DNA of 64,000 nt from Glaciecola blandensis (GCF_031846165.1 NZ_JAVRIE010000001.1:434001-498000), one strand, 5' to 3'. Positions 25,948-35,574 are shown, counted from the first letter of the stretch. Numbers and translations are program-made. The notes: generated by a model from the letters alone, not told the origin.

Positions 25948-27071
25948 GTTAAACACTTTTTGAGAATTTCATAATAGATAGAAACTAAACTCTCAAGGTT
26001 GCTTATTTTCACTTTTTCATCAAGTTTGTGAATCGTGGCATTCTCCGGCCCTAACTCAATCACTTGCGCCCCTGTTGGCGCGATAAAACGACCATCAGAT
26101 GTTCCACCGGCGGTAGACAATTCAGCATCAATCCCGCTGACTGATTTTATGCTCTCAACTGCAGCTTCAACTAGCGTTCCTGAGTCAGTTAAAAAGGGTT
26201 GGCCATTGAAAGTCCAATCGATATGAAAGTCTAGTTCATGTCGAGCTAGGATTTCCTCGACTTTTGCTATCAATATTTCATTGCTCAACTCTGTCGAGAA
26301 GCGGAAGTTAAAACATACGTCAATTGTGCCGGGAACGACATTACCTGCGCCAGTACCAGCATGTATGTTAGACACTTGAAAACTGGTAGGTGGAAAGTAA
26401 TCGTTGCCAGTATCCCATTGGGTGCGTGCGAGTTCTGCAAGCGCAGGCGCAATGGCATGAATAGGGTTTTTGACCAAATGAGGATAAGCGACGTGGCCTT
26501 GTATGCCTTTCACTTGTAAGTCACCGGTTAGTGAGCCTCTTCGCCCGTTTTTGATAACATCGCCAGTGCGCTCGGTGCTTGATGGTTCGCCGACAATACA
26601 GTAGTCGATTTTTTCGTTTCTTTCTTCAAGCGTATCAATTACACGTGTTGTGCCATTAATAAAGGGACCTTCTTCGTCACTGGTAATCAGGTAGGCGATT
26701 GAACCTTTGTGTTGCGGGTAGTCTTTGACAAACTGTTCGGTAGCACACAACATAGCTGCGAGACTGCCTTTCATATCAGCCGTTCCTCGGCCATATATGA
26801 AGCCATCTTCAATAGTTGGTTCGAAGGGAGGATATTTCCATTTATTGCTAGGTCCTGTTGGTACAACATCGGTATGACCTGCAAAACAAAACAGAGGTGC
26901 CTTTGTGCCACGGCGTGACCACATATTCGTTGTGTCATGGAAGACAAGGTTTTCACGCTCAAAGCCCAAAGGCCCAAGAATGGCACTCATATAATCCTGG
27001 CAACCCTCGTCTTTAGGAGTGACAGATGGTCTTGAAACGAGATCTATTGTGGTCTGAGTAACATCACGCAT
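25944..27071 (-). CDS. dapE: Succinyl-diaminopimelate desuccinylase
   Basis: DapE hydrolyses N-succinyl-LL-diaminopimelate in the lysine and peptidoglycan precursor pathway. The 375-residue M20-family metalloenzyme has FCFAGHTDVVPTGP near residue 65, FIYGRGTADMKGSLAAML near 95, YLITSDEEGPFINGT near 130 (catalytic glutamates), the dimerisation region with VKGIQGHVAYPHLVKNPIHA, and STAGGTSDGRFIAP near 325. The ATG lies two bases after the yffB stop. The order yffB-dapE is the same as in E. coli. It is followed by an overlapping peptidase gene. The assignment is firm. Confidence 0.96.
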   Translation of the reverse strand: MRDVTQTTIDLVSRPSVTPKDEGCQDYMSAILGPLGFERENLVFHDTTNMWSRRGTKAPLFCFAGHTDVVPTGPSNKWKYPPFEPTIEDGFIYGRGTADMKGSLAAMLCATEQFVKDYPQHKGSIAYLITSDEEGPFINGTTRVIDTLEERNEKIDYCIVGEPSSTERTGDVIKNGRRGSLTGDLQVKGIQGHVAYPHLVKNPIHAIAPALAELARTQWDTGNDYFPPTSFQVSNIHAGTGAGNVVPGTIDVCFNFRFSTELSNEILIAKVEEILARHELDFHIDWTFNGQPFLTDSGTLVEAAVESIKSVSGIDAELSTAGGTSDGRFIAPTGAQVIELGPENATIHKLDEKVKISNLESLVSIYYEILKKCLT

Positions 27072-27073
27072 AG

Positions 27074-27418
27074 TTATGAAAAAACCTGTTGATAAGTGTC
27101 GGCTGAAAACCCGACGGTATATTCTCCATCGGCGACGAGAATAGGGCGCTTTATCATTGCGGGAGCTTCAAGCATTAGTTTCAATGCACTATTTTGATCG
27201 ATATTCGCTTTTTGCTCATCACTGAGTTGGCGATAAGTTGTCCCACGTTTATTTAACATGTTTTCCCATCCAAGCGCTTGCTCAGCTTCGTTTATCCACG
27301 CTTCACTGATGCCATCTTTACGGTAATCATGAAAAGAATAGTCAACATTGTTCTCATTTAACCATTTTTTCGCTTTTTTTATTGTATCGCAATTCGGGAT
27401 CCCAAAAAGTGTATTCAA
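27074..27418 (-). CDS. yffB: ArsC/Spx-family protein YffB
   Basis: A thioredoxin-fold protein of about 114 residues in the ArsC-like YffB group. It begins MNTLFGIPNCDTIKKAKKWL, with one active-site cysteine near residue 10 in place of a CXXC pair, and includes the arginine-containing NKRGTTYRQL near residue 55-65. No arsenate role is shown; E. coli YffB is linked to glutathione-type chemistry only tentatively. I place the start at the TTG at 27418 because the translation then begins like E. coli YffB and AAGGA is nine bases upstream; a TTG two codons earlier is less likely. It sits between the ACT protein and dapE in one leftward run. Confidence 0.85.
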   Translation of the reverse strand: MNTLFGIPNCDTIKKAKKWLNENNVDYSFHDYRKDGISEAWINEAEQALGWENMLNKRGTTYRQLSDEQKANIDQNSALKLMLEAPAMIKRPILVADGEYTVGFSADTYQQVFS

Positions 27419-27424
27419 AATCAA

Positions 27425-27826
27425 CTATCCTTTTTCTTGTTGTTGAGTAATCACGTCATAGCCTGACTTCTTTAACGCAGCAATCGCGTTTTCAAGCATC
27501 GCGTGTTTTACCAAAAAATAATCTGTCTCGAAAGTAGAAACCACAAAAATACTCACTTTAGCCTTGGCTAATACCGCGCCAATTTGAGCCATTATGCCAA
27601 CCATAGACAAGTTGAGCGGTCCCAATACCTCTAATACTCGCCAATCGTAGTCGGATTCTATTGCTTCTATCGGAATGGTTTGTTTGACTACTAAGGATAA
27701 TTCATCCTTGGTACGCCCAATAAAATAAAAATCGCTGCTCAAAACAGAAGAGGGAATCGGATGTTCTTCGCTAAGTGAGTGAATCGCGAAAGTCTCGTCT
27801 AAAACTGAAAGTGTTTGTTTTGCCAA
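27425..27826 (-). CDS. ACT-domain protein
   Basis: A 133-residue protein built of tandem ACT-like modules (CASTOR/ACT_7 type). The first begins LSVLDETFAIHSLSEEHPIP and the second contains the repeat-typical LEVLGPLNLSMVGIMAQIGA followed by VLAKAKVSIFVVSTFETDYF. Such proteins bind small ligands, often amino acids, and are commonly uncharacterised. It is the first gene of the run ACT-yffB-dapE-peptidase-small membrane protein, with only a few bases between genes, so co-transcription is likely. The promoter must lie in the 27827-28064 region shared with the patatin-like gene. Confidence 0.85.
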   Translation of the reverse strand: MAKQTLSVLDETFAIHSLSEEHPIPSSVLSSDFYFIGRTKDELSLVVKQTIPIEAIESDYDWRVLEVLGPLNLSMVGIMAQIGAVLAKAKVSIFVVSTFETDYFLVKHAMLENAIAALKKSGYDVITQQQEKG

Positions 27827-28064
27827 AGTTATTCCTTTTTATCCACGGAATATGTGGATAACCTTGTGAGTGACTTAGTTTCAAGTTTATAACGTCATGT
27901 TTTAAATAGTAAATATCAATTGGCTATATATCGTGCACATAATATTTTTTGCTTAAAAAATGTATCTTTAGTACTGAAAATTCAAACAATTTACAGTACT
28001 ATCATAACAGGAAGTTTGAATTATTCGTGATTCGATATCGTTTTTTTAGCAAGTGAAGGAAAGC

Positions 28065-29135
28065 ATGGCAGCACTTAATATTTATGCAGGCAAAATGGCC
28101 ATGCAAAGGATCCAACAGGACGGTTTTCAAGCCGATATGTTTGGTGGCTTTTTAGGGGCTTCTGGTGGGCCGAAATGGTTTGTACTTGCGGGCTTAGATA
28201 AGGTCATCTTCAAAGAGTTTCTTGATGATCGAAGTTCCAATATTGATATCATGGGGAGTTCTGCTGGTGCATTCCGGGCCGCATGCCTAGCTCAAAACGA
28301 TTCAGCTGCGGCTATAGAGCGTCTTGCGATTAACTACGCGAATACAGTGTATTCAGAAAAACCGACAGCGGCTGAGATAACCACCAAAGGTTACGACTTG
28401 CTGTACACCATGTTAGGTGATTCCGGGATTGATGAAATTTTAACTGCAAAGAACAAGAATGTTCACTTTTTTGTACAACAGTGTCATGGCTTAGTTGCTT
28501 CACCTAACAAACTAGCGCAAATGACCGGCTTATCTTTGGCAGCTGCAAAAAATGCGATTGCAAGAAAAGGAATTGCAAAGCATTTCTCGAGAGCAGTCTT
28601 TTCTGCTAGGTGCAACACTGAACTGTTTACCGATCCTTATCACTTTCCCACTGATTTTTATCAAATGACCCAGCAAAACCTGGTTCCTTCGTTAATGGCA
28701 TCGGGTTCTATTCCTGTGGTGCTAGAGGGTATTACGGATATACCCGGCGCTAAGCCAGGTATGTATCGTGATGGTGGGATCATCGATTACCACTTCGACC
28801 TATCATTTGAGACTGAAAAGTTAGTGTTATATCCGCATTTCTACGCAAAACCTGTACCTGGGTGGTTCGATAAAGGGCTTAAGCGGCGTTCGTGTCACGC
28901 CAGTAGTTATGACAATACGGTGATGATTGTCCCGAGTGATGAGTTTGTTCATGCTCTACCATATGGCAAAATTCCAGACAGAAAAGATTTTGAAACGATG
29001 CCGGCAGAACAGCGTAAAAAGTATTGGATGACAGTGATACAAGAATCAGATAAATTGGCTGATGAATTTTTATCCATACTCCATGAGCAGAACGTCGAAC
29101 ACAAGCTACTGCCTTTGCAATTGCAAAGAATATAA
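28065..29135 (+). CDS. Patatin-like phospholipase
   Basis: A 356-residue patatin-family serine hydrolase without signal peptide. The oxyanion-hole segment is GFLGASGGPKW near residue 30, the nucleophile elbow is MGSSAGAFRAA near 68 (GXSXG), and the catalytic Asp is in MYRDGGIIDYHFD near 230. The start is ATG at 28065 with AAGGA close upstream; a GTG four codons earlier has no ribosome binding site. The lipid substrate is unknown. It is followed by the lone receiver gene after 90 bases in the same direction, so co-transcription is possible but the spacing suggests independence. Confidence 0.85.
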   Translation: MAALNIYAGKMAMQRIQQDGFQADMFGGFLGASGGPKWFVLAGLDKVIFKEFLDDRSSNIDIMGSSAGAFRAACLAQNDSAAAIERLAINYANTVYSEKPTAAEITTKGYDLLYTMLGDSGIDEILTAKNKNVHFFVQQCHGLVASPNKLAQMTGLSLAAAKNAIARKGIAKHFSRAVFSARCNTELFTDPYHFPTDFYQMTQQNLVPSLMASGSIPVVLEGITDIPGAKPGMYRDGGIIDYHFDLSFETEKLVLYPHFYAKPVPGWFDKGLKRRSCHASSYDNTVMIVPSDEFVHALPYGKIPDRKDFETMPAEQRKKYWMTVIQESDKLADEFLSILHEQNVEHKLLPLQLQRI

Positions 29136-29201
29136 AACATAAACAGCATACGAGCAGGTTCATTTATCCAATGCTCGTAGAAAAGCTCTAAAAATAAAAA
29201 T

Positions 29202-29219
29202 AAGAACAAGAACAAGAAG
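29202..29219 (+). repeat. Hexamer simple repeat before the receiver gene
   Basis: Two copies of AAGAAC are followed by AAGAAG, inside a 35-base purine-rich stretch that ends at the ATG at 29226. The repeat occupies the place of the ribosome binding site. Confidence 0.6.
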
Positions 29220-29225
29220 AGAAAG

Positions 29226-29636
29226 ATGATGGAAATACCTAGACTACTAATTGTTGAAGACGATGCTGTAAATATCAATATGCTATCTGGTTTACTTAGG
29301 AATGATTACCAGATATCCATTGCAAGAACAAAGAAAAGGGCTCTTGAGATTTTAGAAAACGAAGATATCAGTCTGGTATTGCTTGATTTGAATCTGCCTG
29401 ATGGCAAAGGTTTGGATATCTGTGAACAATTCAAGTCCGACAAAACTCGTTTCAGTCCTCCATTTATGGTCGTCATGACAGGTTATGATGAGGAAAACAC
29501 AGAAGTGAGTTGTTTTGAGGCAGGGGCCAATGAGTTTATTAGCAAGCCAATAAAGAAAGAGTCTTTTTTAGCTAGACTTGCGTTGCAAACTCAACTTATG
29601 AAAGAGGCCAAGAGAAAAGAAATGTGTTTATCGTGA
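29226..29636 (+). CDS. Stand-alone response regulator receiver protein
   Basis: A 136-residue protein consisting only of a REC domain: acidic pocket VEDDAVN near residue 10, phosphoacceptor Asp in LVLLDLNLPDGKGLD near 56, the conserved Thr in VVMTGYDEEN near 86, and Lys in FISKPIKKESF near 108. There is no output domain; the C-terminal tail is a short charged helix. Such proteins act like CheY or as phosphate carriers in a relay. It is convergent with the REC-GGDEF-EAL and hybrid kinase genes, whose kinase is the obvious candidate partner. The purine-rich upstream region lacks a classical ribosome binding site. Confidence 0.9.
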   Translation: MMEIPRLLIVEDDAVNINMLSGLLRNDYQISIARTKKRALEILENEDISLVLLDLNLPDGKGLDICEQFKSDKTRFSPPFMVVMTGYDEENTEVSCFEAGANEFISKPIKKESFLARLALQTQLMKEAKRKEMCLS

Positions 29637-29661
29637 GCTGGAAAACTATCAGGGAGATAGT

Positions 29662-31467
29662 TTAATCTGCCCTGAAGTTAACCAAGCTCTCTGGAACATG
29701 CGAATAATAGCCCTGATAGTAGTCGATATTAAGAGAGCGCAAAATATCTAAGGATTCTGCTGTCTCAATGCATTCTGCAACGACTTTTATTCCTTTCGCT
29801 TTTGCTATACCAGCAATAGATTCAACCATCTTTTGACTAATGTCATCCTTGTCGATATCACGTACAAACATACCATCGATTTTTACATAATCGACCGACA
29901 GTTCTTTCAAATATTCATAAGAAGAAGTACCAGTACCAAAGTCATCAAGTGCGAATTTGAAGCCTAGAGGTTGCAAACTACTGAGCAAGGATTGTGTACT
30001 TTCAATATTTGAAATTGCAGAGGTTTCTGTTATTTCAAAGCAAACTTGATGTGGATTTATTTCATACTCTGCTAAGTAACGTTTTATCAAATCAACTGCT
30101 GATGATTTGGCAATGAAATCACCAGATAGGTTAATCGAAACTTCAACATGTGATGGGAGTTCTTTTACCGCAATAAACGCTTTTCTAATAACCCATTTAT
30201 CGATTTCAGTAATGATATGAAATTTTTCTGCAATAGGAATAAATTGACCAGGCGGTTTTATTTTTCCATCGCTCCCTACTAATCGAATCAGGACTTCAAT
30301 CTTGCGGGTGCCATCCTCAATGATAGGTGTGATTTCTTGGTAATAAAGCGTGAACTGGTCATGTTCTATAGCGTGGTGAATAAGCGGAATAATGCGCATT
30401 TGTTGATGCGTTTTATCGATGTGTTGTTTGGTATAGTTGTATACAGAGACTTCACTACCACCTTTCCGTTTACTCTCAAAACAAGTTCGTTCGGCGATAC
30501 TCATTAAGTGGCTTACCGAATCGATGCTTTCATCAATTTCTACTAAGGCCGCGCTTAAAGAATGTTTGAACGCTTCATCTCCCCATTCAAAACGATAGCT
30601 TTCAACCGCTTCTTTTACTGCAGAGGTTCGACGTATGGCATGCTCAAGTGAATCTAAGTTAAATAAGACTGCAAACTCGTCGCCACCCATTCTGGCAATA
30701 ATATCTTCTTTCGAAAATAAATTGCGAAGTAGATCAGCAACCTGTCTTAATAGTTCGTCGCCAGCGATATGCCCGCAGGTATCGTTGACCACTTTAAATT
30801 GGTCTAAATCGATGAACAGAAAATAGTATTTTTTATTTTCTTCGTAACTTGATTCCATGACATTCTTTAATTCCATCTCCATTGAGTTTCTATTAAACAT
30901 GCGAGTAATGAAGTCATGATTCGATAAGTAAGTGAGCTTATCCTGAAGGCGACGTCTTTCGTCAATTTCGCGACGTAAGTTACTGTTAGCGGCAACCAAC
31001 TCTTTTGTGCGCTCAGCCACTTTTATTTCTAAGCTTTCGTTAACGCTTTCTAACATTACGTTGGCTTTATCCAAAGAATCAACCAGAGTACTGAGCGTTA
31101 AATGTGTGTTGACACGAGCGATTAGTTCTTCTGATCTGACTGGCTTGATAATGTAATCGACGCCACCAACAGCAAATGCTTCGCTGATATCTTTTTCACT
31201 GCCTGTAAGAAAGAGGACGGGAATGTGCTTGTATAGTGGGTCGGATTTTATCTGTTTACATACTTCTAAACCCGACATGTTAGGCATGTTAATGTCTAGT
31301 ATAATAAGGTCAGGTTGGACAGACTTGAGGATTTCTAAGGCAGCATCGCCAGAAGTGGCGATTAGCATTTTTGCGTTAAGTGGCTTTAAGTGACTGATAA
31401 TGACATTGATGTTGGTGGGATCATCATCTACTGCCAGTATACTAAACGTCATGTTTCTATTAATCAT
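29662..31467 (-). CDS. Response regulator with REC-GGDEF-EAL domains
   Basis: A 601-residue regulator. The REC domain (residues 5-125) has phosphoacceptor Asp in LIILDINMPNMSGLEV. A coiled coil near 130-175 (LEIKVAERTKELVAANSNLR) joins it to a GGDEF domain near 180-335 with an intact ARMGGDEFAVLF, then an EAL domain near 350-595 with EVL in the EAL position, INLSGDF, FEITETSAI, DDFGTGTSSY, VKIDGMFV and AECIE. Both synthesis and breakdown of c-di-GMP are therefore possible. The RXXD inhibitory site upstream of GGDEF reads SKED, so product inhibition may be lost. The ATG overlaps the stop of the hybrid kinase gene (ATGA), strong evidence that the two are partners. Confidence 0.93.
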   Translation of the reverse strand: MINRNMTFSILAVDDDPTNINVIISHLKPLNAKMLIATSGDAALEILKSVQPDLIILDINMPNMSGLEVCKQIKSDPLYKHIPVLFLTGSEKDISEAFAVGGVDYIIKPVRSEELIARVNTHLTLSTLVDSLDKANVMLESVNESLEIKVAERTKELVAANSNLRREIDERRRLQDKLTYLSNHDFITRMFNRNSMEMELKNVMESSYEENKKYYFLFIDLDQFKVVNDTCGHIAGDELLRQVADLLRNLFSKEDIIARMGGDEFAVLFNLDSLEHAIRRTSAVKEAVESYRFEWGDEAFKHSLSAALVEIDESIDSVSHLMSIAERTCFESKRKGGSEVSVYNYTKQHIDKTHQQMRIIPLIHHAIEHDQFTLYYQEITPIIEDGTRKIEVLIRLVGSDGKIKPPGQFIPIAEKFHIITEIDKWVIRKAFIAVKELPSHVEVSINLSGDFIAKSSAVDLIKRYLAEYEINPHQVCFEITETSAISNIESTQSLLSSLQPLGFKFALDDFGTGTSSYEYLKELSVDYVKIDGMFVRDIDKDDISQKMVESIAGIAKAKGIKVVAECIETAESLDILRSLNIDYYQGYYSHVPESLVNFRAD

Positions 31468-34400
31468 AACTTCCCTTCGATTAATTTTTTGGATGTTTCA
31501 TAGTCAAAATCCTCTAACGCTTCCACTATAGCATGAAGTTTGGCGTCGGCAAGATTATCTTTAGCGATGTTAGCGAGCTCCTCAACCAACTCAAAAGGCA
31601 CCAGTTCACTTTTCTCAACGAGAGGTTGAATCTGTCTAAGGACATCTTGATATGTGCGCTCTGAACGAGTCCTATCACTGGCACCTTTATTAACATCTAG
31701 CATCAGTTTTATATCCATTAATGACTCCTCTAATATGTCATTAAATGTTTTTAAATCCTTACTGACGAGTGTGTTTTCGGATATTTTTCTCTCTAGTGCT
31801 AGCGCCGCGTTGTAAAGCTTGGTTACTCCGATATTGCCAGAGCTACCTTTAATCGAGTGTAATTTGTCTTTCAATACGTCCATTTCAAGTCTTTCATTGG
31901 GGAATGAAAATGACGAATCTTTATAGTGTTTGTGGAAAAGCGCGAGGCTCTTAAGGTAAATATTTGGTTGCTGAATCAAAGAGGGCGGAGAAGTCTCCCA
32001 ATCCATAGTTTGTAAACCACTCGGGATAATAATTTGGCCTTCCATCTTCGTATTTTTGGGCTCAGTAGAGTTGATCGTAAAATCGAGTAAGGTTTTTGGC
32101 GTCAATTTAAAGCCTTCGTATATTGCTTCTTGCAGTAGGCTAGTATCAATTGGTTTTGCGACGTGATCATTCATTCCATATAGTAAACATTTTTCTCTGT
32201 CACCTTTCATGGCGTTTGCAGTCATGGCAATGATCGGTATATCAACATAGCGTTCACCTGCATCACCACTTCTGATAATCTCAGTGGCTCTATAACCATC
32301 CATCACCGGCATTTGGCAATCCATTAAAATCAGGGTGTAAGGCTGGTCATGGTCGCTGTTTACTAAAGTCGTAATCGCCAGTTGACCATCGCCAGCAACG
32401 CCATAGTTTAGGCCGAATTTCTTAAGCAAACCTTCCGCTACCAATTGATTGACTGGATTGTCCTCTACGATTAATACCTTGTGATAACTGGGCCACTCAA
32501 TCTGTTTTGCCTTATTTGCACCAGTGTAAGACAGCAGAGTATTTTCAGTGATAAAGGTTTCATCACGTGACAACAGGGACAAAGAGTTGAATAATTCGGA
32601 AGAACCTACCGGCTTCATTAAGCAAGCATCTAAACCTAAGGTCTTAAATTCGTCAGCAGTCATTTGGAAAGACATGGAACTTAACATCATAATTTTGGTG
32701 TCTTTATATTTTTCCAAACGTTTTATATCACTGACGAGGCCTAAACCATCTTTCTTCGGCATATTCATATCAGTAATAATTAAATCTAAATCTGGCACGC
32801 GTTTTTTCAATATGTCCAAAGCAGATTCGGCGTCATGCGCTAGAATCACGTTGACACCCCAACTAGTCAATTGACTATCCAATATTTCGAGGTTGGTTTG
32901 ATTGTCGTCTACCACTAGTGTGGTCCATGAATTTATATTTGATTTGGGCAAAGGCTTTTCTTTAAGCGTGCTAGTGCCCACTTTTATAGTGAAGGTAAAT
33001 TTGCTACCGCTACCCAACGTCGACTCTACGTGAATATCACCTTCCATTAAATCGACCAATCGTTGGCAAATAGCTAAACCAAGACCAGAGCCGCCGTACA
33101 TGCGCGTTGTTGAACTATCCACCTGAGTAAAGGAGTCAAATAAATTTTCAATTTTTGATTCAGGGATGCCAATACCACTATCTTCAATGCTGCATTCAAC
33201 AATAGTGATATCGTCTAGCGCGGTAGATTTCGCAGTAATCACGATCTGACCTTGGTCTGTAAATTTTATCGCGTTATTGAGCAGGTTGGTTACAACCTGA
33301 CGTAATCTTACCGGGTCACCGACAACCATTGTTTGATTAACACCGGTTACATCTATTATGAGTTCGACGCCCTTCGCATCAGAACGAATAGCGAGTGATT
33401 GTGCAATGGTCTCTATTTGATGAGATAAATTGAAATCGAGTGCCTCTAATTCCAGTTTGCCAGCTTCTACACGAGAAAAGTCGAGGATGTCGTTGATAAT
33501 CGTCAATAAGCTTGAGGCGCTATTTTTAGCGACCTTTAATTTATGTCTCTGTTCCGCATTGAGTTGAGTGTCGAGGACAAGGTCTATCATGCCGAGTACA
33601 CCATTCATTGGTGTTCGAATTTCGTGTGACATCCTAGCCAAAAACTCACTTTTTGCATTACTCGCTTCCTGTGCTGTTCGCGTAGCGTTTAGCATTGCTT
33701 CTTCAAAACGCTTACGATCGGTAATGTCACGGCTAATCCCTAAAATACCGGGCTGATTGTCATTTTCATACAGGATGAGTGTTTTACGCGTCTCGTAAAG
33801 AATTTCATTGCCGCTTGTATCGGTAGTAGGGCGCTCAACTACATGAGTTACCCCTGACAACAGCAGTTTTTCATCATCTTTGACAAAAAACTCAGCATCA
33901 TCTTTGCCATATAGTTCTTTATCAGTTCTACCAATTAGCTCGTCAAGACCAAAGCCGGTTAGTTCAATGAACGATTGATTGGCTCGGACATAGCGTCCCT
34001 CACTGTCTTTGCAAAAAATAGGATCGGGAATATTATCTAACACGCTTTGTAAGGTGACCCTTTCAGCTTCAAGTGCATGGGTAGAATCTTGGAGTTCTTG
34101 CGTACGCTCATACACTTTCTGCTCCATCTCATTTGCTGCTTTCATCAGCTTTTTGTTGGCTCGATGGCTTAAGATAATGACCACCAATGACATCAGCAAA
34201 ACAACAGCAATAGTAACGATAACTAGGGCAATGATAGTATTTTTAGCTCGGATAAAAGGTTGTCGCGCCTCAGCAATATCAATTTCGGTCGCCATACCTA
34301 GTTGCAATTCTGGTAGCCATTTCCAGGTACCAATCACTTCAATGCCGCGGTAGTCAGAATAACCTACTAGATTTTGTGCTGACTCGAGTTGCGTTAGACT

Positions 34401-35237
34401 CTCAGCCATAACCGTTAAGGGTGTCTCGCCTGTTTCAGTTGGCACAGTTAAATTCACTTTTAGGATCTCTGACTCGCCCAAAGCAATCCGTTCTAAGTTG
34501 ACTAAACTATCTTGAAATCGCGAACGAGAAACGAGCCTAGCTTGTCTGTCAATAATATAGGATTCACCCGACTCTCCAATCCGGCCCAGTGCCATGATTG
34601 AAGATATTTCATTTTCCGGGAAGTGAGTCGAAGCAGCTATTGCAACTACAATTCCCTCAAAATAAACGGGTGCTAAAAAATACGCTGTCGCTTGAACAGT
34701 GCCATCATCACGGCGAATCTCTATCGGCGGGACAAAGACGGTTTGCCCGTATATTACGGATTGCAGAATGGAAGGGTGCTTGACTGAAATCAGAGACTGT
34801 CGACCAATGAAGCTCTTGTTATTTGAAAACAAGTAAAAGCCTTGAGGAGATAAAATTTGGTAACCATCATGTGTTTGCAAATTATCTATTGTTTGGATGT
34901 AGAGTCTGAAAGCGTCTTGTACCGATTGAAACCCATCTATATCTTGCGCAGAAAAAGTGTCGGCTAATTGTTGAGAAAAGGATTTGATGATTTCATTTTC
35001 AGACAGACGTAAAATTTCGGACTTTCTTTGTTCAGCCCAAAATAAGAGGGCAGCTTCTGTCGTTCCCATGACCGCGTTCAATGATTCGCCATATTCATAG
35101 GCGACATCTTGTTCAATTTTATCAATCGCAGCGTTAGTTAAAAACATGGTGACTGCGGCCACAAGCGCGATGCCGAGAATAATCAACAATATGCGATTTT
35201 TGATGGGTTTTGCTGCGATAGATTGCGTGTTCGACAA
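31464..35237 (-). CDS. Hybrid sensor histidine kinase (Cache-PAS-HisKA-HATPase-REC-REC-Hpt)
   Basis: A long phosphorelay kinase of about 1257 residues. Order: one membrane helix (RILLIILGIALVAAVTMFLT), a periplasmic Cache-like sensor of about 300 residues, a second helix (TIIALVIVTIAVVLLMSLVV), a PAS domain (VLDNIPDPIFCKDSEGRYVR), HisKA with FLARMSHEIRTPMNGVLGMI, HATPase (NLLNNAIKFTD; GSGLGLAICQRLV), two receivers (Asp in ITDMNMPKKDG and LILMDCQMPVMDG), and a C-terminal Hpt with DKLHSIKGSSGNIG. I place the start at TTG 35237. An in-frame GTG at 35354 precedes a TATAAT at 35334-35339 on this strand, so it probably lies upstream of the transcript. No in-frame ATG precedes the first membrane helix. 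Confidence 0.9.
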   Translation of the reverse strand: MSNTQSIAAKPIKNRILLIILGIALVAAVTMFLTNAAIDKIEQDVAYEYGESLNAVMGTTEAALLFWAEQRKSEILRLSENEIIKSFSQQLADTFSAQDIDGFQSVQDAFRLYIQTIDNLQTHDGYQILSPQGFYLFSNNKSFIGRQSLISVKHPSILQSVIYGQTVFVPPIEIRRDDGTVQATAYFLAPVYFEGIVVAIAASTHFPENEISSIMALGRIGESGESYIIDRQARLVSRSRFQDSLVNLERIALGESEILKVNLTVPTETGETPLTVMAESLTQLESAQNLVGYSDYRGIEVIGTWKWLPELQLGMATEIDIAEARQPFIRAKNTIIALVIVTIAVVLLMSLVVIILSHRANKKLMKAANEMEQKVYERTQELQDSTHALEAERVTLQSVLDNIPDPIFCKDSEGRYVRANQSFIELTGFGLDELIGRTDKELYGKDDAEFFVKDDEKLLLSGVTHVVERPTTDTSGNEILYETRKTLILYENDNQPGILGISRDITDRKRFEEAMLNATRTAQEASNAKSEFLARMSHEIRTPMNGVLGMIDLVLDTQLNAEQRHKLKVAKNSASSLLTIINDILDFSRVEAGKLELEALDFNLSHQIETIAQSLAIRSDAKGVELIIDVTGVNQTMVVGDPVRLRQVVTNLLNNAIKFTDQGQIVITAKSTALDDITIVECSIEDSGIGIPESKIENLFDSFTQVDSSTTRMYGGSGLGLAICQRLVDLMEGDIHVESTLGSGSKFTFTIKVGTSTLKEKPLPKSNINSWTTLVVDDNQTNLEILDSQLTSWGVNVILAHDAESALDILKKRVPDLDLIITDMNMPKKDGLGLVSDIKRLEKYKDTKIMMLSSMSFQMTADEFKTLGLDACLMKPVGSSELFNSLSLLSRDETFITENTLLSYTGANKAKQIEWPSYHKVLIVEDNPVNQLVAEGLLKKFGLNYGVAGDGQLAITTLVNSDHDQPYTLILMDCQMPVMDGYRATEIIRSGDAGERYVDIPIIAMTANAMKGDREKCLLYGMNDHVAKPIDTSLLQEAIYEGFKLTPKTLLDFTINSTEPKNTKMEGQIIIPSGLQTMDWETSPPSLIQQPNIYLKSLALFHKHYKDSSFSFPNERLEMDVLKDKLHSIKGSSGNIGVTKLYNAALALERKISENTLVSKDLKTFNDILEESLMDIKLMLDVNKGASDRTRSERTYQDVLRQIQPLVEKSELVPFELVEELANIAKDNLADAKLHAIVEALEDFDYETSKKLIEGKL

Positions 35238-35309
35238 AGTACAACTCTCGATGATGGTAAACCGTTTTGCTTGTAACAAACGGGTTTCTAAAAATTGTGA
35301 AAAAAGCGC

Positions 35310-35338
35310 TTGCGCTAACGAGCACTCATCGTTATTAT
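35310..35338 (+). promoter_or_regulatory. Promoter of tRNA-Val, overlapping a reverse -10
   Basis: TTGCGC at 35310-35315 and TATTAT at 35333-35338 with a 17-base spacer are followed by ACGCGCC, a GC-rich discriminator typical of stable-RNA promoters. The reverse strand of the same bases reads TATAAT (35339 to 35334), so kinase and tRNA transcription may share or compete for this site. Confidence 0.6.
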
Positions 35339-35392
35339 ACGCGCCGTTTTGCACCTTCCACTAAACACACTTGGTGGGGTATTCCAAACGAT

Positions 35393-35469
<77 letters not shown>

Positions 35470-35574
35470 TCTTCTGCAGTTACACTCCATTGTGTCACCA
35501 AGATTACGTTTACATCAGATATACGTCAACTGTTGATTAATCATACGCCTCTCAATATTCGAATAAAAATCGAC

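Noticed and set aside
35238..35354. N-terminal extension of the hybrid kinase from GTG 35354
   Set aside because: It precedes a reverse-strand TATAAT, is unlike a signal or sensor segment, and overlaps the tRNA promoter.
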